A stretch of DNA of 64,000 nucleotides from Rhodovulum sulfidophilum DSM 1374 (GCF_001633165.1 NZ_CP015418.1:3658001-3722000); one strand, 5' to 3'. Positions 54,617 through 63,819 are shown, counted from the first letter of the stretch. Numbers and translations are program-made. Notes: generated by a model not told the origin, from the sequence alone.

Positions 54617-56362
54617 ATGAGATTTCTAGCAACGATCGCCTTCGTGCTGCTGGCGGCGATGCCTGCCGCCGCGCAGGACCGCGCCTGGGTGCAGGTCGAG
54701 GCCCATCCGACGCTGCGCGAGACCGAAGAGCGTGCCCGCGCCTATGCGGCCACCCTCAAGGACGTGGGCGCCTACCGACTGAATTCCGGCTGGTATTCCA
54801 TTGCCGTCGGCCCCTATTCCCCCCCCGTGGCCGAAGCCGAGCTTGCCCGCTACAAGGCCGCCGGGCTTGTGCCCGCAGACACCTTCATCGCCGATGGCGC
54901 GAGTTATGAACGTCGCGTCTGGCCGGCCGGCGCCCGGATGCAGGACCCGGCCTCCGAAACGGTGACCGCGCCCCCGACCCAGCCCGACCCGGCAACGGCA
55001 GCTCCGGCCGCCGCCGCGCCCGTCGCCCTGCCCGACGAGACCCCGCTCGAGGCCCGCCGGTCCGAGTCCCGGCTCGACAGGCAGGCCCGGATGGAGATCC
55101 AGACCGCGCTGAAATGGGAAGGTGTCTACAGCTCGACCATCGACGCCGCCTTCGGCCCGGGCACCCGCCGTGCCATGGCCGACTGGCAATCGGCGCAGGG
55201 CTACGAGCCGACCGGCGTGCTGACCTCGCGGCAGCGGGCCGAGCTGGTCGACGGCTACAGGGCGCAGATCGCGCGACTGGGCATGACCCCTGTCGACGAG
55301 CCCGAGGCCGGCATCCGCATCGAGATGCCGATGGGCCTCGTCAGGTTCGATCGTTACGAACCGCCCTTCGTGCATTACGCCAGCCGCGGCGATAGCGGGG
55401 TCACGGCGCTGCTGATCAGCGAGCGCGGCGACCAGTCGACGCTTTTCGGCCTTTACGACATCATGCAGACGCTGGAAATCGTGCCGCTGGAAGGCCCGCG
55501 CGAGCGTTCGTCCCGAAGCTTCACGCTGATCGGGAAGAACGACCGGCTGCAATCCCACACCTATGCCCAGCTGACCGGCGGCATGGTCAAGGGTTTCTCG
55601 CTGATCTGGACCCCGTCCGCGGACCCCAAGCTGATGCAGCGCGCGGTGGCGATGATGAAGGACAGCCTCGACTCGGTTCCCAATGTGTCGCTTGACGAGA
55701 CGCTGGGCGAGGCCACCGCCGAACAACGCGCCGACATGCTGTCGGGGCTGGAGGTGCGCAAGCCCGATGCAACCCATTCGGGCTTCTTCGTTGATCCCGA
55801 AGGTGCGGTTCTGACAACGACCAACGGCCTCGACTCCTGCCGCCGCATCACCATCGGCCCCGAACTCGAGGTGACGCTGGCCGCAACCGATGCCGCTCAG
55901 GGGCTGGCGCTGCTCCGGCCCGGCCGGACCCTGGCGCCGATCGGCTTCGCCGAATTCGCGCCGGGCGTACCGCGGCTTCGCAGCGATATCGCCGTCGCGG
56001 GCTTTTCCTATGGCGAGGTGCTGGATCTTCCGGTGCTGACCTATGGCGTGCTGGCCGATCTCAAGGGGCTGTCGGGCGAAGAAAATGTCGAGCGCCTCGA
56101 ACTCGACGCGCTGCCCGGCGATACCGGCGGCCCGGTGCTCGACGCCTCGGGCGCGGTCCTCGGCATGCTGCTTGCCGCCTCCGGCGGCGCCCGGCAATTG
56201 CCCGAGCAGGTGCGCTATGCGGCCGATGCCTCGGCGGTCGGCGCGTTCCTCACGGCCAACGGGATCGAGCCCCGGACATCCTCGGCAACCGGCGCCCTGC
56301 CGCCTGCCGAGCTGTCGCGCCGTGCGGCCGACATGACCGTTCCGGTCTCCTGCTGGAACTGA
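54617..56362 (+). CDS. Exported peptidoglycan-binding, trypsin-fold pseudoprotease
   Basis: A 581-residue protein. Signal peptide residues 1-19; a SPOR-like region at about 22-100 (WVQVEAHPTLRETEERARAY, YSIAVGPYSP); a Pro/Ala linker; a peptidoglycan-binding domain at about 155-215 (IQTALKWEGVYSSTIDAAFG, ADWQSAQGYEPTGVL); and a trypsin-like domain at about 385-565. In the last, the usual NAHV histidine position is Asn403 (VLTTTNG), the DLALL aspartate is Gly429 (QGLALL) and the GDSGG serine is Thr503 (GDTGGPV). All three catalytic residues are therefore lost, so it is probably a peptide-binding or scaffolding protein at the cell wall. Confidence 0.85.
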   Translation: MRFLATIAFVLLAAMPAAAQDRAWVQVEAHPTLRETEERARAYAATLKDVGAYRLNSGWYSIAVGPYSPPVAEAELARYKAAGLVPADTFIADGASYERRVWPAGARMQDPASETVTAPPTQPDPATAAPAAAAPVALPDETPLEARRSESRLDRQARMEIQTALKWEGVYSSTIDAAFGPGTRRAMADWQSAQGYEPTGVLTSRQRAELVDGYRAQIARLGMTPVDEPEAGIRIEMPMGLVRFDRYEPPFVHYASRGDSGVTALLISERGDQSTLFGLYDIMQTLEIVPLEGPRERSSRSFTLIGKNDRLQSHTYAQLTGGMVKGFSLIWTPSADPKLMQRAVAMMKDSLDSVPNVSLDETLGEATAEQRADMLSGLEVRKPDATHSGFFVDPEGAVLTTTNGLDSCRRITIGPELEVTLAATDAAQGLALLRPGRTLAPIGFAEFAPGVPRLRSDIAVAGFSYGEVLDLPVLTYGVLADLKGLSGEENVERLELDALPGDTGGPVLDASGAVLGMLLAASGGARQLPEQVRYAADASAVGAFLTANGIEPRTSSATGALPPAELSRRAADMTVPVSCWN

Positions 56363-56401
56363 CGCTTGCGGGCGGCGGCGGATTTCGGTCCGCCCCGCCC
56401 C

Positions 56402-57850
56402 TCAGGCCCGCCAGAACTGCACGGTGAAGATCGCGAACACCACCAGCAATTCCAGCCGGCCGACAAACATCGCCATCGACAGGATCCATTTGGCGATGTC
56501 GTTCAGCCCCGCGAAATTGCCCGAAGGCCCGATCTTGTCGCCAAGCCCCGGCCCGATATTGCCAAGCGTCGTGGCCGCCCCCGACAGCGCCGTCGTCGCA
56601 TCGAGCCCGGTCGCCCCCAGCAGCACCGAGACGACCCCAAGCGCCACCACGAAATAGACGAAGAAAGACATCACCGAGGACAGGACATCCTCATCGACCC
56701 GCCGCCCGTCATAGCGCGGCTGGAACATCCCGTGCGGCGCATGGATCGACTTGATCTGGACCCTGATCGCCGAAAACAGAAGCTGATAGCGGAAGATCTT
56801 GATCGAACAGGCGGTCGACCCCGCACAGCCTCCGATCAGCCCGATGAAGAAGAACAGGATCACCGGCAGCGCGCCCCAGAGCTGATAATCGGTACTGGAA
56901 AAGCCCGTGCCCGAGATGATCGAGGTGACATTGAACACCCCCTCGCGGAAGGCATGTTCGTAATGGTCGCCATTGGCGATCACCCGGAACGCCGCGATGA
57001 TCAGCACGAAGGCGGCGATCACGCCGAGATAGGTCCAGATCTGACTGTCGCGCAGGATCGGCCGCGCCTGTCCCGCCAGCAGCTGCACATAGCGCACGAA
57101 AGGCAGGCTCGCGAGGACCATGAACACCGAGGCCACATATTCGGGCACGCCCTGATACAGCGAAAACGAGGCGTCATGGGTCGAGAAGCCGCCGGTCGAC
57201 ATCGTGGTCAGGGCGTGGTTCAGCGCGTCGAAGAGCGGCATCCCGACAACGACGAAGCACAGCATGCAGGCCACCGTCAGAAACAGGTAGATCCCCGAGA
57301 TCTGCGCCGCGATCTCGACCGCGCGGGGCAGCACCTTGCCACTGGTCTCGAACGCCTCCGAGCGGAAGATCTGCATGCCGCCGACCTTGAGTTCGGGCAG
57401 GAACACCATCGCAACCACAATGATGCCGATGCCGCCGAACCATTGCAGCATCGAGCGCCATAGCAGCGTGCCGCGCGGCAGCGTGTCGAGCCCGGTAAAG
57501 ACGGTGGCGCCGGTCGTGGTCAGCCCCGACATCGCCTCGAAGAAGGCGTCGACCGGGCGTGCCTCGGGCAGGCCCAGCACGAAGGGGATGCCCGCGAAAA
57601 GCGGCAGCGCGAGCCATACCGCCGAGGTCAGCAGGAAGGTCTGCCGGATCGACAGCCCGCCATCCGACCCGCTGGCACAGGACAACGCCACCAGCCCCCC
57701 GGTCAGACCGGTCAGAAGCGCCGATTCAAGAAACGCGCTCCAGTTCGGGTTGCCGTCCCAAAGGTCGAGCGCCATCGGAAACAGCATGGTGGCGCCGAGC
57801 ACGGCCACAAGCAGGCCGATCACATATCCAACTGGACGCAGGTCGAGCAT
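56402..57850 (-). CDS. trkH: Trk-type potassium uptake membrane protein
   Basis: A 482-residue potassium channel subunit with four pore-loop repeats visible: SGLTTTGATVFTG, MSTGGFSTHD, SGTGFSSTDY and TTLGNIGPG, each carrying the selectivity-type glycine. Long hydrophobic helices flank them. It works with the peripheral NAD-binding TrkA, which is not encoded here. Start at 57850 (LDLRPVGYVIGLLVAVLGAT) is chosen over a TTG 12 codons upstream; no clear ribosome site is seen. It lies 42 bases after folE2 in the same direction and converges on the pseudoprotease gene. Confidence 0.95.
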   Translation of the reverse strand: MLDLRPVGYVIGLLVAVLGATMLFPMALDLWDGNPNWSAFLESALLTGLTGGLVALSCASGSDGGLSIRQTFLLTSAVWLALPLFAGIPFVLGLPEARPVDAFFEAMSGLTTTGATVFTGLDTLPRGTLLWRSMLQWFGGIGIIVVAMVFLPELKVGGMQIFRSEAFETSGKVLPRAVEIAAQISGIYLFLTVACMLCFVVVGMPLFDALNHALTTMSTGGFSTHDASFSLYQGVPEYVASVFMVLASLPFVRYVQLLAGQARPILRDSQIWTYLGVIAAFVLIIAAFRVIANGDHYEHAFREGVFNVTSIISGTGFSSTDYQLWGALPVILFFFIGLIGGCAGSTACSIKIFRYQLLFSAIRVQIKSIHAPHGMFQPRYDGRRVDEDVLSSVMSFFVYFVVALGVVSVLLGATGLDATTALSGAATTLGNIGPGLGDKIGPSGNFAGLNDIAKWILSMAMFVGRLELLVVFAIFTVQFWRA

Positions 57851-57892
57851 GGGCGCAGGCTTGGCCGCAGGGCCTCGACCTGTCAAGCAGCC

Positions 57893-58996
57893 TCAGCGGC
57901 CGTGGACCAGCGTCGAGAACAGCTTGGGGTCGAGACTGTCGGCCGCGAAGGTCGCGCCTTCGGTCAGGACGCTGACGGCATCATGGCTGTGCAGGCTCTC
58001 CTGATGGCTGGCGATCACCCGGAAATCGCCGATCCGCGGATCGGTCAGCAGCGCCTCGGCAAAGAGCCGGGCGGCGTCCTCGACAAAGATCGGATTGGCC
58101 GCGTTGAGCTCGGCGAAGGCCTGTTCATCCTCGCGCTTGACCATCACCTGGGTCTCGGTCGGCACCGCCTTGCGGCAAAGATCGATCAGGTCCTCGAACC
58201 AGAGACAGTCGCCGCCCGGTTCGAGCGCGACCGAGATCCGTGCCACCGAGCGCTGCGAATGCGGCGTGGCCAATTGACCGCGCTCGCGCCGCGCATGTTC
58301 GGAAAGTTCAAGCGAACAGGGGCAGGTCGAGCTGTAGACATAGTCGAGATGCATGATCTTGAGGGGCACACCGGCGGTTTCCACCAATTCCAGCGCGAAG
58401 TCGTAATATTGGAATCCGTCAAGTCCGGACCGCAGCGACCGCATCTTCATCGGGAAGGAGAAGCACATCATGATCCGGGCGTCGAAGCTGTCGAGATCGG
58501 CCTTGTAGCTGGCCAGCGCGGCCTCGATCACCTGAAAGCTGAAGGTCCGTTCGGCATGGGCATAGAAGCTGCGCATGATGCGCGACATGTTGATGCCCTT
58601 CTTCTCGGCCTCCAGGCTGACGGTGCCGGTCACCGAGGTTTCCAGCGTCAGGTCGCCATTTTCGCGGGTATGGAACCGGATCGGCAGACGGAAGTTGGAA
58701 ATCCCGACATGCTGGATCTGACGGCGCGCGCCGCGGATCAGGCTGGCCGGGCCGTTCTGCAGGTCGGGCAGGCTCGCCTTGTAGGCGTCATCCGCCTCGA
58801 ACCCGTCCGGATAGGTCCGGCTGAGGGTCGGATAATCGGACACCGCGCGCCCCGGGCAAAGCGCCGACAGGGCCGGATCGAGGGTCTCGATCTCGCCGTC
58901 GGAGGCAGCTCCTGCCCAGTCCCGCAACAGCGCCAGGGCACGCTCGGCCTCGGCGCGGGTCGGTTCGCGGTCGATGTCGCGGTTGAAAACATTCAT
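57893..58996 (-). CDS. folE2: GTP cyclohydrolase FolE2 (type IB)
   Basis: A 367-residue type IB enzyme that opens GTP to dihydroneopterin triphosphate, the first step to folate, supplying the pterin used by FolB and FolP in this window. Family features: HVGISNFRLPIRFHTRENGD, TVSLEAEKKGINMSRIMRSF, the metal-ligand cysteine in TCPCSLELSEHARRER, and HSQRSVARISVALEP. Type IB enzymes tolerate metals other than zinc, and many are Zur-controlled; no Zur-like box was seen in the 139 bases upstream. It follows metZ in the same direction. Confidence 0.96.
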   Translation of the reverse strand: MNVFNRDIDREPTRAEAERALALLRDWAGAASDGEIETLDPALSALCPGRAVSDYPTLSRTYPDGFEADDAYKASLPDLQNGPASLIRGARRQIQHVGISNFRLPIRFHTRENGDLTLETSVTGTVSLEAEKKGINMSRIMRSFYAHAERTFSFQVIEAALASYKADLDSFDARIMMCFSFPMKMRSLRSGLDGFQYYDFALELVETAGVPLKIMHLDYVYSSTCPCSLELSEHARRERGQLATPHSQRSVARISVALEPGGDCLWFEDLIDLCRKAVPTETQVMVKREDEQAFAELNAANPIFVEDAARLFAEALLTDPRIGDFRVIASHQESLHSHDAVSVLTEGATFAADSLDPKLFSTLVHGR

Positions 58997-59135
58997 CGGG
59001 TTGTCCCCTTACTCGACCTCGCCATGCCTCCAAAATGGGCGCAAAGCGTGGAAAGTCCATGACGATGATCCAGATTTCACGACCGTTTCTGCGGATCGGT
59101 CCTGTGGATGGCGCGTCCGGCCGGGCTCGTCGCGC

Positions 59136-60305
59136 TCAGATCCGATCCAGCGCCGCGCGCAGATCCGCCAGCAGATCGGCCGGATCTTCCAGCCCGACGC
59201 TCAGTCGCAACAGGCCGGGCCCGATACCGAGTGCCGCCCTGGTCTCGTCGCTCAGGCTTTGATGCGTCGTGGTCGCCGGATGGGTGACGATGCTTTTCGC
59301 ATCGCCGAGATTGTTCGAGAGACGCCAGATGTCGAGCCCGTTCAGAAGCCGGAAGGCGGCCTCCTTGCCGCCCGCGAGATCGAGCGCAAGAAGCGTGCCG
59401 CCCTCGGGGAAAAGCGCATGCCCCGGATGGCTGGCAAGCCCCGGATAGATCACCCGGGCAAAGCGCGGGTCGTTTTCCAGCGCTTCGGCGATCAGCCGCG
59501 CCCCGGCGGCCTGGGCGCGGACCCTCAGATCGAGCGTTTCCAGCCCCTTGAGCATGATCCAGGCATTGAACGGACTGATCGCGCCGCCGGAATGCTTCAT
59601 GTAGGTCTGCACCGGCCCGCGGATCACCTCGCGCGGCCCGAGGATCGCACCGCCGAGACAGCGCCCCTGCCCGTCGATATGCTTGGTCGCGGAATAGACC
59701 ACCAGATCGGCGCCCTGCTCGAAGGCGCGCGAGAAGACCGGCGTCGCGAAGACGTTGTCGACGATCACCTTGGCGCCGGCGGCATGCGCGATCTCGGCCA
59801 CGGCGGGCAGGTCGATCACCTCGAGCACCGGGTTCGAGACCATCTCGAAGAAGACCGCGGCGGTCCCGGGCATGACCGCGCGACGCCAAGCCTCGAGATC
59901 GGTGCCGTCGACCAGCACCACCTCGACGCCGAAACGGCCGAGGACCTCCTCGAGGATGTAGATGCAGGACCCGAACAGCGCCCGCGCCGCGACCACCCGG
60001 TCGCCCGCCTTCAAAAGCGCCATCAGCGCGCCATTGACCGCCGCCATGCCCGAGGCGCAGGCGAAGGCATCCTCCGCCCCCTCGATCATCGCCAGCCGGT
60101 CCTCGAAGATCGCGACCGTCGGGTTGCCGTAGCGGGCATAGATGAACTCGTCGCGCTCGGCCTTCTCGAATCGCGCCTCGGCGGCTTCGGCGCTGGGATA
60201 GTCGAAACCCTGGGTCAGGAAGAGCGCCTCGGACAGCTCTGCATACTGGCTGCGGCGTGCCCCTTCATGAACCGCCCGCGTGCGTTTCGTCCAGTCCCGT
60301 TCCAT
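59136..60305 (-). CDS. metZ: O-succinylhomoserine sulfhydrylase
   Basis: A 389-residue PLP enzyme of the Cys/Met-metabolism family. The Schiff-base lysine is Lys208 in YSATKHIDGQG; other landmarks are ARYGNPTVAIFEDRLAMIEG, FACASGMAAVNGALMAL, FFEMVSNPVLEVIDLPAVAE and SIVTHPATTTHQSLSDETR. It makes homocysteine from O-succinyl- or O-acetylhomoserine and sulfide. The ATG at 60305 follows an AGGAGG-like site and lies behind a SAM-II riboswitch and a terminator-like attenuator. MetZ rather than cystathionine synthase is favoured because SAM-II switches precede metZ in alphaproteobacteria. Confidence 0.92.
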   Translation of the reverse strand: MERDWTKRTRAVHEGARRSQYAELSEALFLTQGFDYPSAEAAEARFEKAERDEFIYARYGNPTVAIFEDRLAMIEGAEDAFACASGMAAVNGALMALLKAGDRVVAARALFGSCIYILEEVLGRFGVEVVLVDGTDLEAWRRAVMPGTAAVFFEMVSNPVLEVIDLPAVAEIAHAAGAKVIVDNVFATPVFSRAFEQGADLVVYSATKHIDGQGRCLGGAILGPREVIRGPVQTYMKHSGGAISPFNAWIMLKGLETLDLRVRAQAAGARLIAEALENDPRFARVIYPGLASHPGHALFPEGGTLLALDLAGGKEAAFRLLNGLDIWRLSNNLGDAKSIVTHPATTTHQSLSDETRAALGIGPGLLRLSVGLEDPADLLADLRAALDRI

Positions 60306-60326
60306 GGCGCGCCTCCTGCGCAAAAC

Positions 60327-60357
60327 AAAAAAAACCCCACCGTCACAGACGCCGGGG
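60327..60357 (-). terminator. Attenuator/terminator between the SAM-II aptamer and metZ
   Basis: Reading leftward, CCCCGGCGTC-tgt-GACGGTGGGG forms a ten-pair stem with one mismatch and one G-T pair, followed at once by eight T (60334-60327). It lies directly downstream of the aptamer and 20 bases before the metZ start, as in a transcription-attenuating riboswitch. Confidence 0.8.
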
Positions 60358-60361
60358 GCAA

Positions 60362-60422
60362 GCTCCGACCTCTTTAGCGGCTTGTTTAACGTGGCCCGCA
60401 ATCCGGTGAACAAATCGCCACG
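60362..60422 (-). ncRNA. SAM-II riboswitch aptamer
   Basis: Reading leftward from 60422: CGTGGCGATTTG, a variable loop, then GGCCACGTTAAACAAG and CCGCTAAAGAGGTCGG. The arms CGTGG and CCACG form stem P1, the GTGATTT-like segment and TTAAACAAG are the conserved core, and GCTAAA forms the pseudoknot side. This matches the alphaproteobacterial SAM-II (metA) consensus closely. Binding of S-adenosylmethionine should turn metZ off. Confidence 0.92.
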
Positions 60423-60548
60423 AGAATATTGGGTATGCCCTCCCCGGCGGGTCGTCAAGCGTCGTCATGCAGCTGTAACCGCGGCTTCACGGGGCTGTTT
60501 CAGAGCTTTCGTATCGGTTGGCCGCACGGAACTTTCGGAGCGGTCGGG

Positions 60549-61493
60549 ATGCCCCTGATCCAGGTCAACGCCGCCGGAGAACGGCCCGAACCGCAAGGCG
60601 GGGAGGTACGATTAGGCCCCCTGCTCGACCGCGCGCTGGAGGGGCTTGCCCCCCGCGCACCCATCGCGGTTCTCATCCACGGCCTCAAGTTCAGTCTCAG
60701 CGATCCGGCGCAAAGCCCGCACCGGCACATCCTTGCGCTCGAGCCCGAGGATCGCTGCTGGAAGGCCGTATCCTGGCCGAGGGCGCTGGGGTTTACCGGG
60801 CAGGGCCGGGCCGAGGGGCTCTGCATCGCCTTCGGCTGGGAAGCGGGCCGCAATGTCTGGCGGGCCTATGACGAGGCGCCGCGGGCGGGTCTGGCGCTGG
60901 CGCGGCTGATCGAGGCTGTGCGTGCCCGCGCGCCCGGACGGCAGGTCGATCTTCTGGCGCATTCGCTCGGCGCGCGGGTCGCGCTGTCGGCGATGGGCGC
61001 CCTTGGCGAGGCCGCTGTCGGCCATGCGGTGCTGATGGCGCCGGCCGAATTCGCCTCGGCAGCGCGCCCCGCGCTTTGTTCGGCCGCGGGGCGGCAGGCG
61101 CGGGTCCTGAATGTCACCAGCGGCGAGAACGACCTTTACGACTGGCTGCTTGAACGCTTCGTGGCGCGGCGGGGCGGCGGGCCGACGCTCGGCCGAGGGC
61201 TCGGCCGCACCGAGGCGAACTGGACCGATCTCAGGATCGACGACGCGGACACGCTGGCGGCGCTGGCCCGGCTCGGCCATCCGGTCGCGCCGCCCGAGCG
61301 GCGGATCTGCCACTGGAGCCCCTATGCACGGCCGGGCATGCTCGGGCTTTACGCGGCACTGATCCGGGGCGAGCTGCCCTACGATCTGCTCCGCGCCCGC
61401 CTGCCCGAGGCGCAAGCCGCGCGCTGGTCACGCCTTCTTGGGCTGCCCCGCGTCGAGCTGCCCTTGCCCTTCGCCGGAAACGCCCCATCCTGA
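60549..61493 (+). CDS. Alpha/beta hydrolase
   Basis: A 314-residue alpha/beta-hydrolase-fold protein. IAVLIHGLKFSLSDP near residue 38 is the oxyanion strand, and VDLLAHSLGARVALSAMGAL near 137 is the nucleophile elbow with Ser (AHSLG in place of GHSLG). HAVLMAPAEFAS follows, and a catalytic-type His may be in ICHWSPYARPGMLGLYA. The layout resembles DUF900-like lipases/esterases. The substrate is unknown. ATG at 60549 is the first with family resemblance; the ribosome site is weak. It is divergent from metZ and 26 bases upstream of the GST gene, probably co-transcribed. Confidence 0.8.
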   Translation: MPLIQVNAAGERPEPQGGEVRLGPLLDRALEGLAPRAPIAVLIHGLKFSLSDPAQSPHRHILALEPEDRCWKAVSWPRALGFTGQGRAEGLCIAFGWEAGRNVWRAYDEAPRAGLALARLIEAVRARAPGRQVDLLAHSLGARVALSAMGALGEAAVGHAVLMAPAEFASAARPALCSAAGRQARVLNVTSGENDLYDWLLERFVARRGGGPTLGRGLGRTEANWTDLRIDDADTLAALARLGHPVAPPERRICHWSPYARPGMLGLYAALIRGELPYDLLRARLPEAQAARWSRLLGLPRVELPLPFAGNAPS

Positions 61494-61519
61494 GCCGCGA
61501 CACGGCAAGGGAGACAAAT

Positions 61520-62224
61520 ATGACATCCGAGATCGACCTTTACTACTGGCCCACGCCCAATGGCTGGAAGATTTCCATCGCGCTGGAAGAGATGGAGCTG
61601 CCCTACCGGCTGACGCTGGTCGATATCGGCGCGGGCGACCAGTTCAAGCCCGACTTCCTCAAGATCGCCCCGAACAACCGGATGCCCGCCATCATCGACC
61701 CCGACGGGCCCGATGGCGCACCGGTCTCGATTTTCGAATCGGGCGCGATCCTGCAATATCTGGCCCGCAAGACCGGGCGCTTCTGCGGCCGGACCGAGCG
61801 CGAGCGCATCTCGGTCGACCAGTGGCTGATGTGGCAGATGGGCGGGCTGGGTCCGATGGCGGGCCAGGCCCATCACTTCCTGAAATACGCGCCGAGCCTC
61901 GAGCCGCCGCAGGACCTGCCCTATGCCAAGGACCGCTACCGCTCCGAGGTCGCCCGGCTTTACGGGGTGCTCGACCGGCAACTGGCGCAGGCCGAATTCG
62001 TGGCGGGCGATTTCTTCTCGATCGCCGACATGGCGATCTGGCCCTGGGCCTCGAACTGGGAAGGACAGGAGCAGAGCCTCGACGACAACCCGCATATGGC
62101 GCGCTGGCTGGAAAACGTGGCCGCCCGTCCCGGGGTGCAGCGGGGCCGGGCGCTGGCGGCCGAGAGGAAGGCCGATCTCAGCACCAACCGCAAGGCGCAG
62201 GCCATGCTGTTCCGCCGCGGCTAG
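61520..62224 (+). CDS. Glutathione S-transferase family protein (YfcG/Ure2p-like)
   Basis: A 234-residue GST. The thioredoxin-fold half starts IDLYYWPTPNGWKISIALEE with the NGWK pattern of the YfcG/Ure2p-like class, then NNRMPAIIDP and the glutathione-binding SIFESGAILQYLARK. The helical half has VDQWLMWQMGGLGPMAGQAH and FFSIADMAIWPWASNW. Members reduce disulfides or hydroperoxides with glutathione. It follows the hydrolase by 26 bases with an AAGGGAGA site and ends at a strong terminator. Confidence 0.92.
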   Translation: MTSEIDLYYWPTPNGWKISIALEEMELPYRLTLVDIGAGDQFKPDFLKIAPNNRMPAIIDPDGPDGAPVSIFESGAILQYLARKTGRFCGRTERERISVDQWLMWQMGGLGPMAGQAHHFLKYAPSLEPPQDLPYAKDRYRSEVARLYGVLDRQLAQAEFVAGDFFSIADMAIWPWASNWEGQEQSLDDNPHMARWLENVAARPGVQRGRALAAERKADLSTNRKAQAMLFRRG

Positions 62225-62260
62225 ACCGGACGGCGGGCAAACCGGCGGCAGGCCGGGGCT

Positions 62261-62293
62261 GGGCGAAAAATCTTCGACGAAGATTTTTCGCCC
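62261..62293. terminator. Bidirectional intrinsic terminator
   Basis: GGGCGAAAAATCTT-cgacg-AAGATTTTTCGCCC, a perfect 14-base stem with a five-base loop, fills the gap between the convergent GST and yciB stops. The A- and T-tracts within the arms suit termination in both directions. Confidence 0.88.
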
Positions 62294-62296
62294 CGC

Positions 62297-62908
62297 TCAG
62301 CCCTCGCGCCCGGTCTCCTCGAGGCCATAGCGCTTGAAGAGCCGCCCCTGCGCCATGAAGAACCCGAAGATCGCGATGGTCAGTCCGAAGGTCTTGAAAT
62401 TGACCCAGGCATCGGTCGACATCGTGCGCCAGATCGCCTCGTTCAGGACCGCGAGCCCGACGAAGAACAGCATCAGACGCCGGGTCAGGATCATCCAGCC
62501 CGCGCGCTCCAGCGGCACCGCCTCGTCCAGCACATATTGCAGGTAGGATTTCCCGCGCAGGAGCCCGAAGCCGAGGACCGCGGCAAACAGCGCATAGATC
62601 GCGGTCGGCTTCATCTTGAAGAACCTCTCGTCGTTCAGCCAGACCGTCAGCCCGCCGAACACCACGACCAGCACCGCCGTCGCGATCTGCATCTTCGAGA
62701 CATGCCGCGTCAGCACCCAGAGGATCGCCGTCGTGACCAGCAAAAGCGGAATGAACCCCGCCGTCGCCAGCACGAAGCCCTGATAGTCGGTGCCCGCGAT
62801 GGTGAAGGTCCGGTCGCGCAGACGCAGATAGGCGACGAAGAAGGCCACGATCGGCCCCAGTTCCAGCGCCAGTTTCAGCCCCGGATTGATCTTGCGCTTT
62901 TCGGCCAT
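62297..62908 (-). CDS. yciB: Inner membrane-spanning protein YciB / septation protein A
   Basis: A 203-residue protein with about six membrane helices. It begins KLALELGPIVAFFVAYLRLR and contains KMQIATAVLVVVFGGLTVWL, KMKPTAIYALFAAVLGFGLL and DAWVNFKTFGLTIAIFGFFM, all typical of the YciB/intracellular septation protein A family, involved in envelope synthesis and membrane potential. It starts five bases after the EamA permease stop, so both are probably one transcript. ATG at 62908. Confidence 0.93.
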   Translation of the reverse strand: MAEKRKINPGLKLALELGPIVAFFVAYLRLRDRTFTIAGTDYQGFVLATAGFIPLLLVTTAILWVLTRHVSKMQIATAVLVVVFGGLTVWLNDERFFKMKPTAIYALFAAVLGFGLLRGKSYLQYVLDEAVPLERAGWMILTRRLMLFFVGLAVLNEAIWRTMSTDAWVNFKTFGLTIAIFGFFMAQGRLFKRYGLEETGREG

Positions 62909-62913
62909 CGGCC

Positions 62914-63819
62914 TCAGCCTCCCATCTCGACAATCACCGCCCCGGCCGCGATCAGCGCCATCAGCGCCAGCCGCCGCGGCCCCACCTTCTCGCCCAGGAC
63001 CAGCCATCCGATCAAGGCCGCAAATACGGTCGAGGTCTCGCGCAGCACCGCCGCCTCGCCGACCTTGTCGAGCCGGGTCGCCATCATCACCGCGCCGAAG
63101 CTCATGAAGGCCACGAGCCCGCCCGCGACGCCCCGCAGCATCAGCGGCCCCGGTGCCGGGCGCTCGGCCATCTGCCGCCAGCGCATCAGCGCCAGCCAGG
63201 GCATCGTGCTCAGCCCGTCGATGAAGAAGAACCAGGCCAGGAAGGTGAAGGGATCGGCCGTCGCCCGGATGCCATAGGCATCGAAGGTGGTATAGGCGGC
63301 CACGAACCCGCCGGTCAGAACCGCGAAGGCAAGCGCGGGTTTCAGCGTCTCGCGATCCGTCGTCCAGTGCCGCAGGTTGTAGACCGCAAGCCCGTAGATC
63401 CCGGCCAGAAGCACGGCGACACCGAGCCATTGCAGCGGCTGGAAGACCTCCCCGAACAGCGCCCAGGCCCCGATCACCGTGAACAGCGGCCCGGTACCCC
63501 GCACCACCGGATAGACCACCGTATAGGCGCCCTTGGTATAGGTGTAGCCCTGGGCAAGCTTGTAGGCCAGATGGATCGCGAAGGCGCCCGCGAAGATCGG
63601 CCACATATGCGGCTCGGGCCAGGGCACCACGAACAAAGCCACCGGTGCCGCCATGAACCCGTAGGAGAAATCGATCGCGCCGCGCGACAGCCAGGGGTCG
63701 TGCCGCCCCTTCTGCAGCGCGCCGAAGACCGCATGCAGCACCGCCGCCGACAGCGCCAGTATCAGCGCCAGATCGTGCCCGGCGGATGTTCCCTCGACCG
63801 AGGCGATCCAGTCGGTCAT
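62914..63819 (-). CDS. EamA-family (DMT superfamily) permease
   Basis: A 301-residue protein with ten hydrophobic segments in two EamA repeats. AAVLHAVFGALQKGRHDPWL and AYKLAQGYTYTKGAYTVVYP with VVRGTGPLFTVIGAWALFGE are in the first half, and AVLRETSTVFAALIGWLVLG in the second. Members export amino acids, nucleotides or other metabolites; the substrate here is unknown. It leads the pair EamA-yciB. Confidence 0.92.
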   Translation of the reverse strand: MTDWIASVEGTSAGHDLALILALSAAVLHAVFGALQKGRHDPWLSRGAIDFSYGFMAAPVALFVVPWPEPHMWPIFAGAFAIHLAYKLAQGYTYTKGAYTVVYPVVRGTGPLFTVIGAWALFGEVFQPLQWLGVAVLLAGIYGLAVYNLRHWTTDRETLKPALAFAVLTGGFVAAYTTFDAYGIRATADPFTFLAWFFFIDGLSTMPWLALMRWRQMAERPAPGPLMLRGVAGGLVAFMSFGAVMMATRLDKVGEAAVLRETSTVFAALIGWLVLGEKVGPRRLALMALIAAGAVIVEMGG

